Source: Apis mellifera (lineage: Eukaryota > Arthropoda > Insecta > Hymenoptera > Apidae). From it: DNA of 64,000 nt. The notes beneath the pieces are model-generated. The model ran no database searches. It worked only from the letters and a program-made list of their open reading frames with translations, and was not told the DNA's origin. Shown here piece after piece: positions 14,901 to 26,354 of the stretch. Positions within the stretch are counted from its first letter, which is position 1; every line of letters begins with the position of its first letter. The stretch covers positions 2,698,501 to 2,762,500 of the forward strand of contig NC_037642.1 of NCBI RefSeq assembly GCF_003254395.2, in the 5' to 3' direction. The position numbers were made by a program, and so were the translations under genes.

Positions 14901-17900
14901 TCATTTTTTAAAAAGGAGGAAAATCAAAGGACGCTTGTAAATGAAATCTGGAATATAAAGGAGTTGATAAATCTGCGGGAAAAAAATTGAAAATTATATT
15001 TATAACGTTATCGTCAAATATCTTGAATAATAAAGAAGATATTAAAAATATTACAATGGAAATTACAATGGAATAGTTTTATTATTAAGCATAATTTATA
15101 TAATTGGTTGAAGAAGAAAGAAAATATCATAAATGCTAAGCTTGATATTTAATTTGATTAATTTCGCATCAACAATACATTATATTTTTTTCAGTAATAA
15201 AATATTTTGATACAATTCTGAAAAGGAAATAGGAAATAGATATTGTAGTTGAATATCGACGATATTCTGATCACACAATTCCTTACCACTCCTAAAGCAG
15301 CTTTGAAATTTTGACAGCAACTGCTTCTTCTCCCACGATCAAACATGAAGAGCGTGTATCTTAAATAAAATCAGAAACAGAATAATAAAATAACAAAAAT
15401 AGATACACATATCAAATAGTATTCCTCTTGTTCTATTTCTTATTTTATTTAGATAAATGTGCAAATGTGATTGTTGGTATAGGAAAGGATTTGATACTGA
15501 ACTATTATTTATAATAATTTTATGTGTTATACATCTGAGAATGTGAGAGATGGACGTAAAAGCAAGAATGTTTGTCCAGTTTCAAGCTGATTATTTTATC
15601 ATGGCTCTGCGCTAAAAGGAATAGTTACAGACAAAAGCATAGGAATTTCACATTAAATTAAATTTTTAAACAAAGTTTTGCAATAAGTTTTCAACAATTT
15701 AACATCGTTTTTCTAATAATAAATCAATCAAACTTAATAATAATTCCTTTAATTTTCTATAACTGTATTTTCTCATTTACCTTCATTCTATATTAAAATT
15801 GTATCATAACAATTAACTTTTTTTCATGATTGGAAGCTATCCTAAGCTTTTTACTGTAAATATTCCCTTTCGCATCACTGTTTATCCTTAATTAATTGAT
15901 CATACTTTTATACATATTTTTCCTTCAAGAGAAAAGAAGAAAAGTCTCGAAGGTAAATTACCATTATCATCGTCACTCCACGCATAAACGCCATTCATAT
16001 TTCTCTAATTTACATCCGGGCGAAAATTATATTGCGAAAATTTCGCGTTAAACTTCTGACTTCAACTTCTATGGTTCCACGAGAAACCCCATTTCAAGGG
16101 GGTATCACGTTCTATAAAAGTTAATTGCACCTGTTCAACGATTTCCATACCAGTTAGTTACGCGCCGCACACAACTTCATTTCATTCAAGCTGCTTAAGT
16201 GTCGCCAAGTTTCGAAAGTAACACCGTGTAAATAATTCGTGGTATCTCGCCACACACAGCCTAACCTCTTTGACGGTCAATTTGTGGCTAATCACTGGTC
16301 GGGTAAAATAAATGGCGAAAGAAGTCCAATTAACGCGTCCCGCATTTGCATATCTGTTCGAATTCAGAACACGGCCGAGGTGATTCGTACGAGTATGAAA
16401 TCGTCTTTTTTATCAGCTTGGAGGAACGGTGTATGTAATATTCAGCCTGCAATTTGTAAGAAATAATAGAGTATTCTTTGGATAAGATTCTTGATTTATT
16501 GTTGAATAAAAAAACACGATAAATATTTTGTTGAAGAAAATAAAAATATATGAAAGAGGAAAGATAAGAAATATTTATCATTAAGAATAAAAGTTGAACA
16601 TTCTTTTGTACAAACATTTTCATCCACTTTAAATATAATGGATAAGGGAAAAAAATAGGAAGAAATGTGATTAAAAAGAAATATTTGTTAATCTTATTGA
16701 TATTGTTCGAATCGATTGATATATATTTTTCAACGAGTAATTACGAGTTGAGTCGAGGAAATCGCTTGGATTATATAAATCCATAACAATTACATAAGAC
16801 GTCGAAACGAAACAGGTGAGTCACTTTTCACGTGTTTCCTGCCGCTGCCCACGATAGTCGATAAATTACAATTTTATGAGGAATCCATTGAAATAAATGG
16901 TCGCGCTCATTTGTTATTACAATTTTATTGGAATCTTACTAAAGACACTTGCTAAAAATATTATGCTAAATGATTGTCACTTGAGAGAACTTGAAAATAT
17001 ATTTTTCCATGTAATATGTTGAACGTCTTTATATTTGCACGTGACGACTATTCAAAATGTGTATATTTAAAATGTTTATAAGACGTAGATACATGTATAT
17101 ATGGAAACTGAGAATCTCGTAACGATTTATTGTCCAAGTTCTTGGAAATATCGACGTATTATTTCAATTTTTCAATCTCGCTAATTTTTGGAGTGATAAA
17201 ATTTTAAGGAAATTGGAATAATTTTTTTAAAGAAGATAAATTTTTAATTATTAAGAGAAGATAGGAAATGAAAAGGAAGTGAAAATGAATATTTATTTTG
17301 TATTATTAATTAATTAATAAGAATTTCGTATAATTTCAAGCTTTTTCTTCTCCAAAATAGAAATTCAATATGCGTACTCTATGCTTCCTTCTTTTTTTTC
17401 TTCTTCCTTCTCGACGTGTAACTTTTCCACCAATTCGAGAAAAAAGAACCAATATTGGAAAGTCTAGGAATATTGTAATTACGAAATGGACTTTTCCTCT
17501 CTTGTTCCTTCTTCAAATTGATTCCTCGATTTAATAAAAGAGAAAAGGAGATGGTCACAGGCTTTCCAGCAAATAGAAGATATTAGTAATGTTACACGTA
17601 TTTATATCCAAAACATAAGATGACGAGGAAGATCCATAAGTTTAACTTAGCAGATATTCAGTCAATTATGAGAAAATGTGATAGAATAATAAAAATCCCT
17701 TTTCTCGATTGATTTTTTTATTCTGCATTTATATTTCATCGTAATAATCAACGTAATTCAAAGCATACATACATATATTCTTTAAATTGTATACTTTCGA
17801 AATAAATTTCCACGATATATAAATCTAAGATTACAAAATTACATAAATTACATACTATTAGAGACAAGAGGAATGAACATATTTTAAAAACATCCCTTAT

Positions 17901-18958
17901 TAGAAACTCGAATTAGAAAAATTACTTTCTCGTTTTGCAACGTGATATTCTATCGATGAACATTTCTCAAATATCTCTATTTCAAATTTAATTATACTTT
18001 CATCAAAAACATGATCTATGGACACAAAATTTTCTCTTGCACGTAAAAGAGATACAATTGAATACAATTAAAGATCGCAGTTTCAACGATGAATTCTAAA
18101 CGTATCCGCGAGATCTAAGGCGCAATGCGGTTACAGAATCTGCTCGATTCCTCTTAAATAGAGCGTTGAAGCTTAATTCGATCCCCTTTAATTAACGACT
18201 TACTTACCACAAACCTTTCTGTCCAGATACGAGATGTTTCGAATCTGAGACGATATTATATTCAACCTCGTATTACCTCTTTTCTTTCGAGTAAAGTGAA
18301 TGAAAATCCGTGAGTGAAAATTCTCCGATCTTTCCTCTGGATTATCGATGGCCTCGATTAAAAGAGATAGATTTGATGATCACGATGATTTATGGGATTA
18401 ATTAATAAAATGCTTGCAATGGAAAATTTCTCTGATAAATTAATATATTTCATTGACAATATCTCGACATTTTTCCTTCGTTAAAAGGTTTTAATTTATG
18501 ACATGTTTATTCGTATAAAATCATCACCCATATTTTTATTACCACACGTCAAATAAAATTAAAATTGCATTATCGATCTTATCGATCCTCTCCAACCGTT
18601 AAATCTAGCATTTTCAAAGAAGAAGAATAAAGTCAGAAGAAGCGAGCAGAATTTTTAATTTTCCCTTTCTCTGAAATTAATCTGAAATTTCACCACTTGG
18701 ATCTTTATGAAATTATCGGGGGACAGATATCTCGGGCGGATTAAAGCGAGCGAGTGATCCATCGTGGGTGGACAAGCGCGTGAAAAGTAGCTTATTTCAC
18801 CGAACTCGAGAAAGATTATCTCGAGGCGGAAACCTCCTCCTCGGTTTCCTGATTCATAGGCCGCCTCGTGTTACACGTCCCTTCCCCATCTTCACTCGTG
18901 AGCGTCTTCACTCGTGAACGGCTAATTAAAATTACGCCCGGGTGAGCCTCGCACACCT

Positions 18959-19303
18959 ATGGCTATCGCCGCATATGTGCGAAAGGAAATCGTAATTGGC
19001 TCGTTATCCGCCACGCTAAATGTATCACCCGTGCTTTTGGCCTGTTTACGCGAGAGAAAGTATCCCTCTAACTCGTCAACAGTTCAGGCTTCAGGTAATG
19101 GAAATATACCTGTAATTGGTGATGGAGATGATTCTAAAAAGAAGAAAGATAGAAACGAATTTTTAGAAATTATTAGTTTCGGTAGAACAAGGAGAAGATT
19201 TTATTCATTTCTTATTTGGAAAAAATATCTGGACAAGAGTGGAATATATGGAATGTGTTATTTCGAATCAATATCTAAAAATAAGAGAGAGTTATGTAAT
19301 TAA
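18959..19303 (+). other. Unassigned 114-codon open frame with a donor-like site
   Basis: ATG 18959 lies in a fair context and starts MAIAAYVRKEIVIGSLSATL in a GC-richer patch. A possible donor TTCAG|GTAATG occurs at 19095 (phase 1), after which the composition turns AT-rich. This suggests that, if real, only the first 45 codons are exonic. Phase 1 would fit the acceptor at 51367-51368. No family is recognised. Confidence 0.2.
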
Positions 19304-21060
19304 TTACGATTCGAAAAATGGATTCGAAATGGAAAAGGTATCGCGTTTCTAAAGTCATCGCATATAATTGTCAATTAAAGATAATGAGCATCTCCAATAT
19401 TGGTTTTATGGACGATTGTAGGCTGGTGGGTGTACGTAAAGCGAATTAGAATTGGAAGCTCGGTGACTCGCGTGCTTAGTCACCTGATGAATATTATTAT
19501 TATACAGCTGAATGTTAAAACGAGTCAAGTAACAACGAAACGATTGTCGCGCGCCTTTTTTTCTCTCTCTCTCTCTCTCTCTTTTCGTCAAACTCCTTTA
19601 TCGTTTCTATTTTTATTTCCAAGTGAGTAATGGTTATAATAGTCTTTTAAATCATTTTTACTAGCTATTGTATTTAACGTTATTTTACGTAATAATAATA
19701 ATCGTTATATTGTATATTATAATTTAAATTGCAATATAATAAAAAGTGTCTATAAAACACTTTGCAATCTCACACGTAATTGTAATTGTCACTCGTCTCG
19801 TGCAATATTCGAATGGCAACCAACGATTAAATTCTGAAATGTATCATTAATTCCATAAGATAATTGATCCTGATCATATATAAAATTAAAACAATCAAAT
19901 TTGAAAGCCATACCTGAAATTCGTTTTATAATTTTGACATATTATTTCTTGCAATTACTGTTTTCAATTTTCCAAAATCTCAAATATACAATAAATGGAA
20001 AGCAGAAGAGAAATCTTGGTAACTTTATTTTTATTCATTTTCTATTCTAACGTAAAATTAAACTCATTAAATCTGAAGCCAAGCCTTCTATATATTTAAA
20101 TGGGATAAAATTTTGAGTCATCAATGAATATTTCAATATTATAAAGAAAAGTAAGATCGTTCTAAACATACATCCTGTTTACATCTCTGTTAACCGGTTA
20201 TGCCGCACAAGAGGGGAAAGGATGAACGAGTTGAAAACATTGCCGGTATGAATCACGGCCCACAATAACAGAAAATTTGACTGTTCCCAATTTAGTCGAG
20301 TTTAGGCTGTCTGGGAGGTGCGGAATAACTCATCCGCGTCTTCAAATTAACTATTGTCCAGCTTTAAGGGAAAACTAGTTTGGTTTATTTCTAGAACGTG
20401 TAGCTCTCGCGTGCTCGCCAACGATACAATGAAGTTGCAAGCGTGTAAAAATAACTCGACATAAAATATTGCCGAGCAACACGTTTCTGATAACTTTTAT
20501 ATACATAATTTGTACATATATATGTGTGTGTGTTTTATTTTATCACACGAGAAAAGATTAATCAACAGGATGTTTCAAGGATCAAACTTATCCAAATAAG
20601 TGAATAATATTAGTTTATTAAAAATTTATGATAAAATACAGGCTAAATAAGCCTGTATGAGGAACGAAGAGAGAATAAACACGTATATGAGGATAAATGA
20701 GTAAGCAATTGAGGAATATGAGGGGGGAGGAGGGATCAATCTGGCTTTGAACGATGGCAAAGCGTTACTGTGGAGAGGGTCAAAGTTTAAATCAAACAAT
20801 TGTAAGAATTCCGAGTAAGAATCACCGCATAATTAAATTTTTATCAATCCCCGTCATCGACCTCTCCTCTTTACTAAACTTCTTGCAGAAAATACCTATT
20901 TCCTGGAAAGGTAAATATCGTAATTTTCCTAATTTACATACGATAAATCAAAGTTTTAACATATTTAATTTTACAGTTAACATCGAGTCGCTTCAAAGAG
21001 CCGATAAATCATTTCCCTTCGGGCGTAGAGATCTAAAAAAGAAAATGGCCATTCGTCGAA

Positions 21061-21080
21061 TCCTCCTCCTCCTCCTCCTC
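21061..21080. repeat. (TCC)n trinucleotide repeat
   Basis: A run of TCC units located about 750 bp upstream of the candidate first exon at 21825. It yields polyleucine in a spurious + strand frame. Confidence 0.85.
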
Positions 21081-21779
21081 CGCGTTTTTCAAAAAGACCA
21101 AGTATCTCCATTTACAGTTTATAGAGAAAAGGCGCGCCCGTTGCACGCACGATCCATCGCGTTGGATTCGCCAATCGATCATTTCGACGTTTAACCTGTC
21201 CGTCTGTTCCACACGAGTTCCTAGACGAAGCCTTATAGGGATGAAGGTGTGAGCCTCGCCTGGGGGACTTAAAGCTAAGCTCCCCAGACTGCAATTTCGA
21301 TCCCGTCCATAAATTACTTTATCGCCGTACGATTATTAATTTAAAAAGGGATTACTTTCGCTCGTAATCCATTTCTTCTTCTTCTTATTCTTCAGAAGTA
21401 AGTATTTATTAAAGGTTTATTTTTATATTATATACTTCATATATATATATATATAATACAATTTATTCGTTTCGAATTTTTTAATCACAATATTCTATTA
21501 ATTAATTTAAATGTGATCGATGGACAAATTAACTTCCCATCCAATCCAATTCCATTCAAAGTAAATCGAAAACACGAGGATCAAGAGGAATCTTATTATA
21601 TTATTGTCAATCGAAATGCGTACACAATTCCAAGTAATTCGAAACTTGCGCGTGCCTTCACCCCGTCCCGACGTAGTGGTCCGCTTACTTTCTGTTTTCA
21701 TCCGCAGACGCTCGCTCCGTCCTTGTCCGTACGGCGGTGCGACGCGTATGGTGGGAGAAGGACGGAGAGGGAGTCGTAG

Positions 21780-21937
21780 GGCCAAGCAGAGAGAGTGGGA
21801 TTTGGCGCGAGCGAGGAGAGAGGGATGGCGGAACTGTCAGTGCTACATCGGTTCTCTTCACGTAAGGACGAGCCTGTGCACAGGGATCACCTCTGCGAAT
21901 CGCCTCTCGTCGGGACACCTCCAACTTCCTCAGCCAG
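21780..21937 (+). other. Candidate alternative first coding exon (MAELSVLHRF...)
   Basis: A GC-rich island holds ATG 21825 in a good initiation context (GAGGGATGG), with an in-frame TAG at 21777-21779 upstream. The frame gives 37 codons of ordinary composition (MAELSVLHRFSSRKDEP..., ending GTPPTSSA) and then meets the donor CCAG|GTGAGC at 21938 in phase 2. A pyrimidine-rich intron start follows. The combination of start context, balanced codons and strong donor makes this the best first-exon candidate in the upstream region. I recognise no protein family. Confidence 0.4.
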
Positions 21938-22190
21938 GTGAGCCTTCCTTCCTTTTTTTCTCTCTTTCTTTCCTTTCTTCTCTCTCTCTCTCTCTTCCGC
22001 TCGAAAGATTAATCGTCGCGGATTCGGTAGCAGAGTAATTTATGGCGTCTCGTGGATCGCTCGCTTTGTAAACACGAGTATTTTGTCCCCCCGTTGGTTG
22101 GGAGATTAATCGTTCGAAACGCCGTGCGAATGAAGCTTTGCCGGGGAAGGAGAGGCTCCAAGGAGAGCGAGATGGGTTTTCTCGGATCGA

Positions 22191-22204
22191 GGGGGGGGGG
22201 GGGG
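22191..22204. repeat. Run of 14 G
   Basis: An uninterrupted G tract followed by CGGGAGGG, 250 bp inside the intron that would follow the candidate first exon ending at 21937. It is uncommon in such an AT-rich genome and could fold into a G-quadruplex. Confidence 0.9.
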
Positions 22205-25000
22205 CGGGAGGGAAGAGAAAAAAGGTGTTCCACCAGGTGAAATTCCGCCCATCTATTTGTTAACGAATATCCAGCGATATTGGTTTGTCGATTCGATTTC
22301 GCTTCGAAATTTTCGTTTCGCAAGGTAAACTTTATTTCAAGATCGTGTTTTTGTATATTCCGCGTGTGTTTTGATTCGTTCTAGCCTTCTTTCTCGTCTC
22401 CCTTCGCGCCAGAACTTTTGTTTACCTTCTTCCATTCGTTTGTCAACGTAGCCACACGATACGATTTATTCTCTCGATTCGTTGTTTATAAATTTTAATT
22501 ATTTCTTAATCGCGTATAGAAATACGTAGAGTTAAACTATTGATTGTAATATTGAAAGAGGAACGATCAGATGAATGCGTAAAATGTTTTATTATGGAAG
22601 GAGAAAACACAGCGTGTTTTATCGTTTATTTAGAAAAATATCTTATCACAGCGATTTTTCTAAATATCCGTTACAATGGAGGCGATTCTGTGAATCACTG
22701 TGCAATCCACTGATCGTGTTCCTGCACTCCAATTCGCTCAAACGATCCTCGTCGACGCACGTCGTAATAAATGCGCTTGTGCTGCTCTTAGATACGAACC
22801 TCGGTTTTTATTTTCCTATTGCAAATTATCACGCGATAAATAATCATTGTCGGGACAATTGAAATAGAATTTTCGTTAATTAATTTTGTTAATTAACTTA
22901 ATCCGAAATTTCGAAATTTATTATTACAACTCGTCTAATTTATTTCCTAGAGAAACTTTCCACGAGAAAGAAAAAAAGAAAAACGTTTCCTTCTGCATAA
23001 AATGAATGCATAGCATATTATCTTCCGTGATCACTTATTATTCCAAAGTGTACACGAACGAATTTGCGAGCCATCAATGCGCTCCAATTCTCTCGAACAA
23101 TTCTTTTCGACTATGCATCGTTTTTTCTCTCTCAGGGACAGTTTCTTACTAATCGTTGTATAAAGGAGAAAAAAAAATAGTTATATCTTTGATTTAACTC
23201 TGTGGAATAACATCTTTTTATTCCTGATTTGACAATTAAAGTTTTGAATTAATTAGCTATCGTGTTACAATTTTGAAATTCAAAATTTATATTCTAATGA
23301 ATGAAAATAAGGAAGAAATGTTTCTTAAAATAATGTAATAAAAATACGAATTGATTTGTTTTTTAATTTTTTTTCTTTTCGACACGTAGGAATACATTAT
23401 TAATATTTATTTGATATTTATTCTTTGCACGATACGTGTAATTCATTTTCGTTGTAACATTTTAATAAAGTATTTAAGTATATCGTTAATTGGATTAGAA
23501 TTAATTAATTTAACTTTTCAAAGAAAACGTAAAAAAATCTCTTAAAGTTAAATTATAAAATATAATTCGATGCACGTACGTATTCTTTCTTATTTTTATT
23601 TACATCACGTAATATCATTACGTTGAAATTAATTATTATATTACGTAGCGAAACAAGCATTATTCAGATAAAAACCGCATTACTTTCGTTATCAGTCCCT
23701 TTGCTTCACGATCTTTTCTCAATGGCTGCACATGTTGACTAGTCGCTGAATTAACGCAGTGTCGTTATTAGATATAATCTAATACGACTGATAACAATCA
23801 ACCTTACAAATTGGAATTTAAATTTTAATTAAAATAAGATTTTTATTTTATTATCTTCTTTATTTTATTCACTTAAATCTCGCTTCGTGGAATAAAAAGA
23901 TGATCATGTTGTTATACGTGATAATATTATTGCACAGAGTTAGTAAGTCTCCAACTTATTATTCAGATTGAATATCAGAACAGTCTTTAACATTGAATTT
24001 GTACATAAATCTCTTTACACATTTTTACACATTTTATATCCCGGACAAATTAATTTATTCAATTAATACTTCAAGTATACTTAATTTTTAAGTTTTGTCG
24101 TTAATGTCGTAATCCAAGATGTGTAAAATTCTTCATTTCTATCAATTGAAAATAGAAAAGAGTGATAGAAAAATATTATTTTTAAATCGATGCAAGACTT
24201 TCTTCAAAACTTAAACTCCAAGTACGATATTTCGCGCGAGGTTTCCAACGGATAATTCTTTTCCAATCTCATTAAATATACGGTAGAAATTTCCGAACAA
24301 TCCAATACAGCAAATCACAGGTATTCGAGCGGGCAAACAGTAAACACATCACGTGCCATCCTTCACCCTTGCACAGAAACGCATCAAAGAAGCCAAATGA
24401 CTCACACTCGTCCCAACGATCCTCTTGAACACGCTCGCGCGATTAACGCACGCCCCAATGTATATTCACGTACGTATATACAGGATGTCGCCAAATTATT
24501 TCTACACATACAAATCTCAAAACGTAACTAACCAACATTTTATTTTTCTCCATGCAAAACACAGTAATTTACAATTCTCATCATCAACGAGTCTCATTTT
24601 CTACGAAAAAGAAAGAAAGAAGACAATATATGATTGGACGAGGATTTTCATCGAATTGAATCATTCAAAAATTAATGGAATCTGAACAATTGATTTCAAT
24701 CTCTTATTAGAATAATCTTATTTTTCTTCGAAAACGAATTATTTATCCACGATTTTTCAGGAAACGAGAGACATTTTTCCCAAAGTTAAGAAAACGTTAC
24801 TTGAAATTATCCGAGGAGAGATTAAACTCTCGGGATACCGTGTACATTCCCTGTCGAAAATACCTAGCGAATCGGGTGCTGAGCACGCGATATATCAACC
24901 CGTGACCACGTCTCCGCGTTTAATCGGCGAGGTCGACAAAGCTTGCCGCCCAAGTATCGCATCGCGGTTAATTAAAGACGATCCCACGAGAGCTGGAAGA

Positions 25001-25020
25001 AGGAGGAGGAGGAGGAGGAG
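25001..25020. repeat. (AGG)n trinucleotide repeat
   Basis: An AGG run within a GC-richer island. It creates polyleucine on the minus strand and polyarginine on the plus strand in spurious frames. Confidence 0.9.
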
Positions 25021-25840
25021 CGGAGAGAATCGCGTCTGCTGCGCGTCTGCTTTGTGGCCGGCCACAAAGAATCGCGATGATGAGAGATAGCTGAGAAGAA
25101 GGGAGGCTGGAAGTGGGTACGAGCAAACGATCTCGAGGCTACTGCTGCTAGTAAAGCGATCGCTGTTGGTTACGTGGATTACGACCGTTAAATCATCGTT
25201 GAGTTCTCGCACATAATTGATGAAATTCCTGATATATGAAGAGAAAAAAATTGCAAAATCAACTGATGGTGATGAGTGATATAAATATGCTGATAGTGGA
25301 GGATATACTGTTCATCCAGTTCCTGGTCTTGGATAAAATAAATTTCTTAATAGAAGTATAAATAATGAAGGTTTCGAGAGGAGGATTCTTTCTCGAAGAG
25401 AGAAGATTCTTTCTCGTTGTTAGAATAATTGGAACAGTAATTCGTTCGATAGATTAGAAATCGATTAGGGTATCAATTAGCGGGAGGAAAATGGGATTAA
25501 CGCTTGTGCGCGGGCGGGGGTACTAACTACTGCTGCTCCCCGGTTCGAGCAAACACGTGCGTGCCATGTGCGAATGCGTGGCTAATTGTACACGCGGAGC
25601 ACGGGTGCTGCGTTTACGTTGTACGTGCTTTCGCTAGCCGAACGCTGTAAATCATGGTTTTTACCCGCTTCTGTCTCGAACTCTTGTTTGGTTAACGTTA
25701 ATCGTCGTCGTTTAATAGTACGGGATTGTGTTGTAAAATAATCCGATGCATCGATAAATGATTCGAAATCGATACACGACCGATTAAATTCGATCTGGAT
25801 ATTTTCTATCCGAATCTCGATAAAACTTGCATGTGATTTA

Positions 25841-26022
25841 ACGGGTGTCCCAAAATTAACAGAGCAAGATTTGAATTAAATGTAAAAGAGAGTTTTTATC
25901 GTATCGTTGTATCGCTCCATTTTTACTAAATTTTCAGCTGTTAAACTGTTCTTTTTTCAGGGTTGCCAACAACTTAATGCAAAAATGGCGGCAAATTCAA
26001 ATCTTAATTTTGGGATACCCTT
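25841..26022. mobile_element. MITE copy 1, TA-flanked with terminal inverted repeats
   Basis: The left end ACGGGTGTCCCAAAATTAA and the reverse complement of the right end, AAGGGTATCCCAAAATTAA, match in 17 of 19 positions. TA flanks both sides. The element is 182 bp without coding capacity. Small size, inverted ends and TA duplication point to a Tc1/mariner-type non-autonomous element; the family name is not determined. Confidence 0.75.
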
Positions 26023-26144
26023 TATATAAGATATTTATGAATCTTTCTACAAATTATTACACAAATATATATTAAAATATGAAAGACATTTGAGAAAATA
26101 AGGAGAACTGGTAAAAATGATTCGAAATGGATATATGTGATTTA

Positions 26145-26354
26145 AAGGGTATCCCAAAATTAACGCAAGATTTGAATTAAATGTAAAAGAGAGTTTTTAA
26201 AATATTGTGTAATAATGAAGACACGTTGTTGTATCGTATAACGCTCCATTTTTACTAACCCTAAATTCTAAACTGTTTTTTTTTCAGGTTTGCCAATAAC
26301 TTAATGCAGAAATGGCGGCAAATTCAAATCTTGCGTTAATTTTGGGACACTTTT
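26145..26354. mobile_element. MITE copy 2, TA-flanked with terminal inverted repeats
   Basis: The left end AAGGGTATCCCAAAATTAAC and the reverse complement of the right end, AAAAGTGTCCCAAAATTAAC, pair with a few mismatches. The match continues into CGCAAGATTTGAATT. At 210 bp it is the same element as copy 1, with a short internal length difference near 26195-26240. It sits at the same TA of the next tandem unit, so it spread by segmental duplication, not by a new insertion. Confidence 0.75.

Larger units (their letters stand above)
723..21779. other. Long non-coding stretch (intron or intergenic), AT-rich
   Basis: No coding exon can be supported in these 21 kb. The sequence is mostly AT-rich with homopolymer and GA/CT runs. 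GC-richer islands lie near 4.0-4.2, 5.2-5.4, 14.1-14.46 and 18.7-19.1 kb. They give open frames on both strands, typical of CpG-rich regulatory patches rather than genes. A small ORF at 18959 is listed separately. Confidence 0.5.

Noticed and set aside
20754..21194. 146-codon + strand frame from ATG 20754 in good context
   Set aside because: It runs through AT-rich sequence and a TCC microsatellite that codes polyleucine, with no domain and no donor.
24475..24500. GGATGTCGCCAAATT after TATACA, resembling a transposon end (also GGGTGCCCC at about 41973)
   Set aside because: Only one end is visible in each case, with no partner inverted repeat or clear target duplication found nearby.
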